The translations under genes were made by a program, and so were the position numbers. Below are positions 1 to 4,583 of a DNA stretch of 5,594 nt, piece by piece. This stretch comes from Microbacteriaceae bacterium (GTDB lineage: Bacteria; Actinomycetota; Actinomycetes; Actinomycetales; Microbacteriaceae). The number at the start of each line of letters is the position of its first letter. Within the stretch, counting starts at the first letter, position 1. Where the stretch lies: contig JAUZFY010000101.1 of assembly GCA_030840185.1 (NCBI GenBank), positions 1-5,594 on the forward strand, written 5' to 3'. The notes beneath the pieces were generated by a model. That model ran no database searches, was not told the DNA's origin, and worked only from the letters and a program-made list of their open reading frames with translations.

Positions 1-251
1 TTGGCGTAGTTCGCGAGTCCGACATGGGTCGGGTCCGGAGCCGTGCCGTTCCAGTTGAGCGTCGAGATGTATCCGGTGTAACCGACGGAGTAATAGAGGA
101 GGCCGACAGAGAAGACGAGTGCCGGCAATATCCACGCGTAGCCGGGCGGCCGCCGGAAGGAGCGCCGACGAGCGGCGCTCCTTTCCTGTGCGCGGTCGTC
201 GTCGGGCCTCATGATCGGGGTCTGTTCCGCGGCGCGAGATGAGATGGTCAT
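1..251 (-). CDS. Sugar ABC transporter permease (MalF-type), N-terminal part, runs off window
   Basis: This is the first 83 codons of a membrane permease of the binding-protein-dependent carbohydrate ABC importer class. It would form half of the channel that passes the substrate captured by the upstream lipoprotein. Reading from ATG at 251, a polar Arg-rich cytoplasmic tail (about residues 1-35) precedes PPGYAWILPALVF and one hydrophobic segment (about 39-63). This is followed by TLNWNG and HVGLANYA, which matches the usual MalF layout of a first helix followed by an FVGL-x-NY motif. The rest of the gene, including the EAA loop, lies beyond position 1. It starts 44 bp after the stop of the solute-binding gene on the same strand, so the two are probably co-transcribed. 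Ribosome-binding site: only a weak purine stretch (AGGCGGG) upstream. An in-frame ATG at 212 is a possible alternative start. The substrate cannot be told from this fragment. Confidence 0.87.
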   Translation of the reverse strand, partial: MTISSRAAEQTPIMRPDDDRAQERSAARRRSFRRPPGYAWILPALVFSVGLLYYSVGYTGYISTLNWNGTAPDPTHVGLANYA

Positions 252-295
252 CGTCGTGCCCGCCTGAGCGAAGTCGAACCGAATGGCATAAGCAA

Positions 296-1669
296 CTAGC
301 CCTTCGCCGATGACTGCAGAGTGGTCAACGCTTGCACAGGGGTGGCGTTGCCAGCGGCCACCGAAGCGGTGGCGACACCCATCGCTTGTCCGAGTGCGGT
401 GCTGAGGTCCCCGAGTCGCGGCTCGGTGATCTTGCTGGCTCGGCCGATCAGCGACTGGAGCGTCGATTGTTGCGTGGACGGGTCAACCAGCGTGACATCG
501 GACCACTTCGGCGAAACGCCACTGAGCGCGGAGATATCGTTCAAGGAGTTCGCGACGACCTGTTGGGCGGCCGTGTTGGTTCCGAGCCACGTGACGAAGG
601 TCTCCGCCGCCTTCGGGTGCTTCGACTTGGTATTCACGGCCAGTCCGTAATCCGCATCCCCAAAGAGGGGAGCGGGGTTGCCGGCGCCCGTCACATCCGG
701 GAACGGAATGGACACCATTGGGAAGGGCTTAGCATTCGCGACCCCTGCCGCGCTCACGGCGGCCGTTGCACCGGCGAGCGTCGAGTACTGCATGTACCAG
801 GTGCCCATCATGACCATCGCGGTCTTGCCCGCCAGGAAGTCGTTGTTGACGTCGGGGTACTGCTGCACACCGACGGCGCCCTTCTGAATGATCCCATTGC
901 CGAACATGGACTTGAACACGGTCATCGCCTGCACAAGCGTCGGGTCCGTCCACTTCGCCTTGCCGGCCGCAGCCTTCGACCAGACGCCCGGCTTGATGCT
1001 GTCGGCGATCGAGTGCAGCAGGTCCATGTTGAAGCCGGGGTCCCCGGCGCCTTGTTCGAAGCACGTCACCCCGTGGGATGCGAACGCCGAGCAGACCTTC
1101 ACCCAGTCGGCGAACGTTTTCGGCGGAGTGAGACCGTACTTCGAGAACATGTCTGGGTTGATCCACACCGAGCCGGCATAGGTGGACCCGACGGCAAGCG
1201 CGGCGAGCTTGCCGCTAGAGGTGGTGAGGCCAGCCGGCCCGATCGCGGCGACCTTCGATTTCCAGTCGCTTCCGAGCTTCTTCGTCACGACAGGTGTCAG
1301 ATCCAACGCGGACCCCTGATAGGCGGCGATCGATCCGATCCCGCCGCCTGGAGCGATGTTGAAGACGTCCGGTCCGACGGACGACGCGAGCGCCGGTCGA
1401 ATCGCCGCGTCATAGCTTGCGGTCGCGACCTGCTTGTAGGTGACCTTGATGTTCGGATACACCTTGTTGAAGGCCGCAATGTACTGCTTGCCGACGCCAA
1501 TCTCCGGCGTCCAACCCCACCAGGTGATCGAGCCCTTCGTAGCCGAGTCGGTCGAGTTCGAGCCACCCGAACTGCTGCAGCCCGCGAGGGCACCAGCGGC
1601 GAGGCCCGCCACGATGAGCGCGGCCGCGAGCGACTTGGCGCTGCGTCGGCCTGATCGTAATCCAAACAT
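296..1669 (-). CDS. Carbohydrate ABC transporter solute-binding lipoprotein
   Basis: This is an extracellular solute-binding protein of family 1 (MalE-like). It is anchored to the outer face of the membrane by a lipid and delivers substrate to the permease encoded next. It has 457 residues, within the usual 400-460 range. The N-terminus has basic residues (R5, R8, R9, K12), a hydrophobic stretch (about 14-29) and a lipobox LAGC with the lipidated Cys at 31, then a Ser/Gly-rich linker. The mature part begins GSITWWGW, a typical first strand of sugar-binding proteins. It continues with FNKVYPNIKV, GPDVFNIAPG and FLAGKTAMVMMGTWYM, the last being the common GKAAM-x-x-x-G-W region. The C-terminal part has AAETFVTWL, as in related proteins. 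The ATG at 1669 is supported by an AAAGAGG ribosome-binding site 5 nt upstream. It is transcribed away from the LacI gene, with a good promoter and an operator-like site between them. The sugar is not identifiable from sequence. Oligosaccharides or aldoses are plausible. Confidence 0.95.
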   Translation of the reverse strand: MFGLRSGRRSAKSLAAALIVAGLAAGALAGCSSSGGSNSTDSATKGSITWWGWTPEIGVGKQYIAAFNKVYPNIKVTYKQVATASYDAAIRPALASSVGPDVFNIAPGGGIGSIAAYQGSALDLTPVVTKKLGSDWKSKVAAIGPAGLTTSSGKLAALAVGSTYAGSVWINPDMFSKYGLTPPKTFADWVKVCSAFASHGVTCFEQGAGDPGFNMDLLHSIADSIKPGVWSKAAAGKAKWTDPTLVQAMTVFKSMFGNGIIQKGAVGVQQYPDVNNDFLAGKTAMVMMGTWYMQYSTLAGATAAVSAAGVANAKPFPMVSIPFPDVTGAGNPAPLFGDADYGLAVNTKSKHPKAAETFVTWLGTNTAAQQVVANSLNDISALSGVSPKWSDVTLVDPSTQQSTLQSLIGRASKITEPRLGDLSTALGQAMGVATASVAAGNATPVQALTTLQSSAKG

Positions 1670-1674
1670 CTATG

Positions 1675-1681
1675 CCTCTTT
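1675..1681 (-). promoter_or_regulatory. Ribosome-binding site of the solute-binding protein gene
   Basis: Read on the minus strand this is AAAGAGG, 5 nt before the ATG at 1669. It supports that start. The overlapping ACGAAAGA (1677-1684 on the minus strand) repeats one arm of the operator 1 palindrome. Confidence 0.6.
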
Positions 1682-1747
1682 CGTTTCCACGTCGTCGTGG
1701 GCGAAGCTTTCACGCTCCCGACGCACTTTCCATTGGGCGACTCCATG

Positions 1748-1777
1748 ACGATAGAGACCGGGTCAAATTGTTGTCAA
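1748..1777 (-). promoter_or_regulatory. Predicted promoter of the sugar importer operon
   Basis: On the minus strand there is a perfect -35 TTGACA (1777-1772), an 18-bp spacer and a -10 TATCGT (1753-1748). The predicted start of transcription is near 1741, giving a leader of about 72 nt before the solute-binding gene. The palindromic operator 1 lies 15 bp upstream of the -35 box. A second promoter with the same spacing is found at 3352-3381. This is a prediction from sequence only. Confidence 0.6.
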
Positions 1778-1786
1778 TCTTTAGTC

Positions 1787-1806
1787 GCAAATACGAAATC
1801 TTTCGT
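1787..1806. promoter_or_regulatory. Operator 1, probable LacI-family regulator binding site
   Basis: The perfect inverted repeat ACGAAA-TC-TTTCGT occupies 1793-1806 and is preceded by GCAAAT. The same 20-bp element recurs at 3391-3410, differing only in the two central bases. It lies between the divergent importer operon and the LacI gene. It sits just upstream of a possible TACTCT -10 box of the regulator gene, so it is well placed for autoregulation. CGAA/TTCG inverted repeats are known targets of some actinobacterial LacI-family regulators, such as streptomycete BxlR. That this regulator binds here is inference. Confidence 0.6.
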
Positions 1807-1829
1807 TACTCTGAGAAGGACGGGAAAGG
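1807..1829 (+). promoter_or_regulatory. Possible -10 box and ribosome-binding site of the LacI-family gene
   Basis: TACTCT (1807-1812) fits a TA-n-n-n-T -10 box and directly follows operator 1. No convincing -35 is visible at 16-18 bp. GGGAAAGG (1822-1829) is a good ribosome-binding site 7 nt before the ATG at 1837, which fixes that start over upstream in-frame codons. If this promoter is real, a repressor on operator 1 would cover its -35 to -10 spacer. Confidence 0.4.
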
Positions 1830-1836
1830 CGTTCAG

Positions 1837-2868
1837 ATGCGTAAGGCTTCGACGGATTCGACAGCGCCGCGGCGGCCGGTGACGCTCGACGTGGTGGCCA
1901 GGGAGGCGGCGGTATCCCTGGCCACGGCGTCCAAGGTGCTCAATGGCAAGCCCGGGGTGTCGCCGCAGACACGAGAGCGCGTGACCGAGGTGCTTCAACG
2001 CCATGGATACACCAAGCGCGGTGGCGCTCAGGCCTACTCGCCCACCATCGAAGTGGTGTTCGGCGCTCTCGACGGTGCATGGCCGATCGAATTGATCCGC
2101 GGCGCGGTGCAAGTGGCGAGCGAAAGCGGTCTCGGCATCGTCGTGACCGAGAGCGGTCACGAGCACGGGGCGGCTCCGGGGTGGATCGGCCCTGTGCTGC
2201 AGCGTCAGCCAGCAGGGGTGATTCTCGTCGCCTCGAACCTCGCCGTCGACGCGAAGTATCAACTGCGCTCGCGCAACATTCCCTTCGTGCTCGTCGATCC
2301 GGCCGGGGATCCGGCGGACGACGTCCCCTCCGTCGGGTCAACCAACTGGGCCGGCGGAGTGCACGCGACGCGCCACTTGATCGAGCTCGGACACCGTCGA
2401 ATCGGCGTCATTGCCGGACCGGAATCTCTTCTTGCCACTCGCGCGCGGATCGCCGGATTTCGGTCTGCCATGGATGAGGCCGGCCTACCCGTCGATGAGG
2501 AGTTGGTGCTGGTTCGGGCGTTCGATGACGAGGCGAGTCCGGCAGCCGGCCTTCACTTGCTCTCGCTGCCGCAGAGGCCGACGGCAATCTTCGCCACGAG
2601 CGACGTGAAAGCCCTCGCGACCTACGAGGCCGCGCGGGCGCTCGGCATCGGCATCCCTCAGGACCTTTCGGTGGTTGGCTACGATGACCTGCAGTTCGCG
2701 CGGTGGGCGGGGCCGCCCCTGACTACCATCCGCCAGCCACTGTATGAGATGGCGCAGGCCGCCGCCCGCCTGATCATCGCCTTCCGGGGTGATCAGGGTC
2801 GAGGAGCCGGTCGAGTCGAGCTTGCGACGACCCTGATCCTTCGGTCAAGCACGCAGTCGCCGTCGTGA
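1837..2868 (+). CDS. LacI-family transcriptional regulator
   Basis: A 343-residue DNA-binding regulator of the LacI/GalR family, usual length. The N-terminal helix-turn-helix (about residues 15-60) reads VTLDVVAREAAVSLATASKV, then LNGKPGVSP and the hinge region ending RHGY. The specificity-helix positions held by Tyr-Gln in E. coli LacI are Leu28-Ala29 here, followed by T-A-S-K. This L-A-T-x-S-K type is common in actinobacterial sugar regulators. The rest is a periplasmic-binding-protein-like effector domain: VLVDPAGDP and VGSTNWAGG, then LIELGHRRIGVIAGP, PTAIFATSDVKAL, DLSVVGYDD and PPLTTIRQPLYEMA. These are hallmarks of regulators paired with carbohydrate ABC importers. The open frame extends upstream to 1672, but the ATG at 1837 gives the standard family start, has a GGGAAAGG site 7 nt upstream and leaves operator 1 outside the gene. 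It is divergent from the importer operon and probably represses it, with the imported sugar or a derivative as inducer (inference). Confidence 0.95.
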   Translation: MRKASTDSTAPRRPVTLDVVAREAAVSLATASKVLNGKPGVSPQTRERVTEVLQRHGYTKRGGAQAYSPTIEVVFGALDGAWPIELIRGAVQVASESGLGIVVTESGHEHGAAPGWIGPVLQRQPAGVILVASNLAVDAKYQLRSRNIPFVLVDPAGDPADDVPSVGSTNWAGGVHATRHLIELGHRRIGVIAGPESLLATRARIAGFRSAMDEAGLPVDEELVLVRAFDDEASPAAGLHLLSLPQRPTAIFATSDVKALATYEAARALGIGIPQDLSVVGYDDLQFARWAGPPLTTIRQPLYEMAQAAARLIIAFRGDQGRGAGRVELATTLILRSSTQSPS

Positions 2869-2930
2869 AGCCGACCGCGGGCCCGACTTCGGCACGTTCG
2901 ACCGGCTTGACGGATCAGGCCGCGGGCTTC
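2867..2930. terminator. Convergent 3' region with GC-rich inverted repeats, possible terminator
   Basis: The regulator gene and the tautomerase gene end facing each other, 46 bp apart. The gap and its edges hold inverted repeats: AAGCCG (2868-2873) with CGGCTT (2903-2908), GCCGA (2870-2874) with TCGGC (2889-2893), and GAAGCC (2867-2872) with GGCTTC (2925-2930). None is followed by a T-run, so this is at best a weak call for a bidirectional terminator. Confidence 0.25.
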
Positions 2931-3283
2931 GCGGGCGAATGCCAGTTCGAACGCCCGTCGATCTCCACTATCGAGATGAGCAGCGTGTCGGCACGGATGC
3001 CAAGCGCCGTTGTGTTGCGGACCATCGCCGCGTACATCTGATCCTTGATCTCGGGCGTGTAGCCGATTGACGCGAGCACCTCTATGTAGATGATGTCGTC
3101 CCGGTCTGCTTCGGGAAATGTTCGGCTGAAGACAAGTTCGCCGTCGTCGTGAAGCGTGAAGATTTGGAATAGATCATCGTCGGGCATGAGGAGACCGTCG
3201 ACGAGGCTTTGATGCAGGGCAGCGCTCAGCGCCTCCATCTGCGGGCGTCGCGATCGGTGCATGTCAATGTGAATATGAGGCAT
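2915..3283 (-). CDS. Tautomerase-superfamily protein (Tautomerase_2 / MSAD-like fold)
   Basis: A 122-residue single-domain protein matching the small tautomerase family that includes malonate semialdehyde decarboxylase (MSAD) by fold. After removal of Met the N-terminus is Pro-1 (MPHIHID), the catalytic base or acid of the superfamily. Family features follow: MPDDDLFQIFT (an Asp aligning with MSAD Asp37), GELVFS, IYIEVLASIG, an IKDQMYAAMV helix, LLISIVEIDG and a closing NWHSP where relatives have DWSFG. Arg11 (counting from Pro) is kept, as in 4-oxalocrotonate tautomerase. The MSAD arginines 73 and 75 appear to be Ile and Tyr, so MSAD activity is unlikely. Substrate unknown; keto-enol tautomerisation of a 2-oxo acid or sugar acid is a guess. 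ATG at 3283 has AAGGAG 4 nt upstream. Its promoter region carries the same operator block as the sugar importer operon, so it is probably co-regulated. Confidence 0.87.
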   Translation of the reverse strand: MPHIHIDMHRSRRPQMEALSAALHQSLVDGLLMPDDDLFQIFTLHDDGELVFSRTFPEADRDDIIYIEVLASIGYTPEIKDQMYAAMVRNTTALGIRADTLLISIVEIDGRSNWHSPAKPAA

Positions 3284-3287
3284 GAGT

Positions 3288-3293
3288 CTCCTT
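3288..3293 (-). promoter_or_regulatory. Ribosome-binding site of the tautomerase gene
   Basis: AAGGAG on the minus strand, 4 nt before the ATG at 3283. The spacing is slightly short but the match to the 16S anti-Shine-Dalgarno is strong. It fixes the start that puts Pro directly after Met, as the tautomerase mechanism requires. Confidence 0.65.
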
Positions 3294-3351
3294 GCTCCGT
3301 GGGTTGCGCTGCATCAAAGGCGCGATTTTCGGCCGTGTCAGTGCTTCCGCA

Positions 3352-3381
3352 ACGGTAAATGCGCCTCGCATTCTGGGTCAA
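3352..3381 (-). promoter_or_regulatory. Predicted promoter of the tautomerase gene
   Basis: On the minus strand: -35 TTGACC (3381-3376), 18-bp spacer, -10 TACCGT (3357-3352). The predicted transcript start is near 3345, giving a leader of about 60 nt. The spacer length and the 15-bp distance to the operator palindrome are identical to those of the importer promoter at 1748-1777. This parallel is the main support for both calls. Confidence 0.5.
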
Positions 3382-3390
3382 TGTTTACAA

Positions 3391-3410
3391 GCAAATACGA
3401 AAGTTTTCGT
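3391..3410. promoter_or_regulatory. Operator 2, near-copy of operator 1
   Basis: The perfect inverted repeat ACGAAA-GT-TTTCGT lies at 3397-3410 and is preceded by GCAAAT, so 18 of 20 bases match operator 1. The match extends left to 3377, where 28 of 34 bases agree with 1773-1806. It sits between the divergent tautomerase and TIGR03086-like genes. It is the basis for placing at least the tautomerase gene in the regulon of the LacI-family protein encoded at 1837-2868. Confidence 0.6.
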
Positions 3411-3440
3411 CATGCATTCCGCCCAATTGTCGGTGCTGCC

Positions 3441-3449
3441 TGTTACCGT
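3441..3449 (+). promoter_or_regulatory. Possible extended -10 promoter giving a leaderless transcript
   Basis: TGT-TACCGT fits an extended -10 box (TG-n-TAnnnT). It ends 7 nt before the ATG at 3457, so transcription would begin at or next to the start codon. No good -35 is seen. Leaderless starts of this geometry are common in actinobacteria. The operator 2 palindrome would be centred about 53 bp upstream. Confidence 0.4.
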
Positions 3450-3456
3450 GCGGAAA

Positions 3457-4038
3457 ATGAACCGACAAGACCTCTTCCTCATGTCCGACGCGGCGCTGCG
3501 TGACGTGATCGACATGATCGACCTCGACCAGCTCTCGCTTTCCGTTCCGGCGGGGTGGACGCGAAAGCCCCACGCCACCCTTCGGGACGTTCTCGCCGCG
3601 CACGCCTACGACGAGGCGTGGGTGCCGGACGTGCTGGCCGGTCGCACCGCCGAAGAAGTGGGGGCCCGATTCGACGACGATCTGCTCGGCGACGACCCGA
3701 TCGGCAACTATGACGCTCTCAACGATGCCGCCACCGAGGCGGTTTCTCGTGATCTGGACTTCGACCGCGTCGTGCACCTCAGCTACGGCGCTCTCCCGCT
3801 CGGCGAATACCTCCTGCATGTGAGCACCTACCGCGCATTCCAGGCCTGGTCGATCGCGCACCTGCTCGGATTGGACTTCGCTCTGCCGGAACCGCTCGTC
3901 GACGGGCTATGGGAAAATGTAGGGCCGCAATTGGACGACTTCCGTGCGATGGGAGTCTTTCCTCCGGAGGTGGAGGCCCCGGCTGGTGCCGACAGCGAGA
4001 CTCGATTGCTTGCCAGGGTGGGCTATTGGGCTCCCTGA
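3457..4038 (+). CDS. TIGR03086-like protein, MDMPI/DinB-like superfamily
   Basis: A 193-residue cytoplasmic protein resembling the TIGR03086 branch of the mycothiol-dependent maleylpyruvate isomerase N-domain (MDMPI_N, DinB-like four-helix bundle) family. Signs are an N-terminal helix, PAGWTRKPHATL, then LRDVLAAHAYDEAW (His49 at the first metal-ligand position), GARFDDDL, GEYLLHVSTYRAFQAWSIAH, LGLDFALPEPLVDGLW, and the closing FPPEVEAP...SETRLLARVGYWAP. Known relatives use a His plus a Glu-x3-His pair for metal. Here Glu117-x3-His121 has that spacing, but in the standard alignment the HGWDLA motif seems to have become QAWSIA, so metal binding is uncertain. Mycothiol-linked isomerase or transferase activity is possible but not shown. 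The frame is open from 3292. ATG 3457 is chosen because it starts a typical first helix, has GCGGAAA just upstream, and leaves operator 2 outside the gene. ATG 3412 and ATG 3481 are alternatives. It is divergent from the tautomerase gene and may be co-regulated. Confidence 0.78.
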   Translation: MNRQDLFLMSDAALRDVIDMIDLDQLSLSVPAGWTRKPHATLRDVLAAHAYDEAWVPDVLAGRTAEEVGARFDDDLLGDDPIGNYDALNDAATEAVSRDLDFDRVVHLSYGALPLGEYLLHVSTYRAFQAWSIAHLLGLDFALPEPLVDGLWENVGPQLDDFRAMGVFPPEVEAPAGADSETRLLARVGYWAP

Positions 4039-4082
4039 CTGGCCGTCCGTCCACCCGCACTGTGTAGGGCTGCCTGATCGCC

Positions 4083-4088
4083 TAAATT
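4083..4088 (+). promoter_or_regulatory. Probable -10 box for a leaderless rpiB-nei2 transcript
   Basis: TAAATT fits TAnnnT and lies 7 nt before the ATG at 4096, so the transcript would start at the A of ATG. GGGGAG (4089-4094) ends 1 nt before the ATG, too close to serve as a ribosome-binding site. This favours leaderless translation. The -35 region (CTGTGT at 4060-4065) is poor. Confidence 0.5.
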
Positions 4089-4095
4089 GGGGAGC

Positions 4096-4581
4096 ATGCG
4101 CATCCACATCGCCACGGATCATGCCGGGCTCGAATTCAGCGAAGACCTGCAGCAGCATCTCCGATCCGCCGGCCACGAGGTCATCGATCACGGTCCGAAG
4201 GTCTATGACGCGCTCGATGACTACCCGAGCTTCTGCATCAGTGCCGCGCAGGCGACTGTCGCCGACCGGGAGGCCGGCGTTCAGGCGCTCGGGGTGGTCT
4301 TCGGGGGGTCCGGCAACGGTGAGCAGATCGCCGCGAACAAGGTGCTCGGCGCCAGAGCAGCCTTGGTCTGGAACGTCTCTACCGCGTTGCTCGCCCGCCA
4401 GCACAACGACGCCAACGTGATTGCTATTGGCGCGCGCCAACATTCCGTCGAGGAAGCGAAGCTTTTCATCGACACTTTCATCGCCGAGCCCTTTTCCGGG
4501 GTGGAGCGTCACGCGCGCCGGATAGCGCAACTCGCCGAATACGAAGCCACCGGCGGAATCGCCGGCCACGAGATCGACTGA
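4096..4581 (+). CDS. rpiB: Ribose-5-phosphate isomerase B
   Basis: A 161-residue enzyme interconverting ribose 5-phosphate and ribulose 5-phosphate in the non-oxidative pentose phosphate pathway, cytoplasmic, LacAB/RpiB family. The N-terminus has the ATDHAG motif (Asp8, His9). The phosphate and active-site loop is GGSGNGEQIAANK (residues 70-82). Glu76 corresponds to Glu75 of the Mycobacterium tuberculosis enzyme, the catalytic base in the actinobacterial type that does not rely on the Cys used by E. coli RpiB. His103, Arg114, Arg138 and Arg142 fall at the positions of M. tuberculosis His102, Arg113, Arg137 and Arg141. It has about four extra residues before the GGSGNGE loop. A TTG at 4087 is in frame, but ATG 4096 gives the normal MRIHIATDHAG start. 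It is followed after 2 bp by nei2, a neighbour pair also found in M. tuberculosis (Rv2465c-Rv2464c). No operator like those at 1787 or 3391 precedes it. Confidence 0.96.
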   Translation: MRIHIATDHAGLEFSEDLQQHLRSAGHEVIDHGPKVYDALDDYPSFCISAAQATVADREAGVQALGVVFGGSGNGEQIAANKVLGARAALVWNVSTALLARQHNDANVIAIGARQHSVEEAKLFIDTFIAEPFSGVERHARRIAQLAEYEATGGIAGHEID

Positions 4582-4583
4582 CC

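Noticed and set aside
24..242. Short plus-strand open frame of 72 codons at the left edge
   Set aside because: The opposite strand gives a clear permease N-terminus over the same bases, so this frame is a shadow.
332..1654. Long plus-strand open frame (440 codons) opposite the solute-binding protein gene
   Set aside because: Its translation is rich in Arg, Gly and His with no recognisable domain. It is the antisense shadow of a well-supported gene in high-GC DNA, where stops are rare.
1687..1700. Short hairpin CCACG-TCGT-CGTGG in the leader of the solute-binding gene
   Set aside because: A 5-bp stem is too small to claim an attenuator or riboswitch, and no further conserved structure is visible around it.
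1672..1836. Upstream extension of the LacI-family gene to 1672
   Set aside because: The extra 55 residues would run through the operator and promoter region and do not resemble the family. ATG 1837 has a good ribosome-binding site and the normal family start.
2915..3283. Naming the small minus-strand protein malonate semialdehyde decarboxylase
   Set aside because: The overall pattern fits, but the two arginines needed in that enzyme appear to be replaced, so only the superfamily is called.
3292..3456. Upstream extension of the TIGR03086-like gene to 3292
   Set aside because: It would cover operator 2 and the tautomerase promoter, and adds residues without family resemblance.
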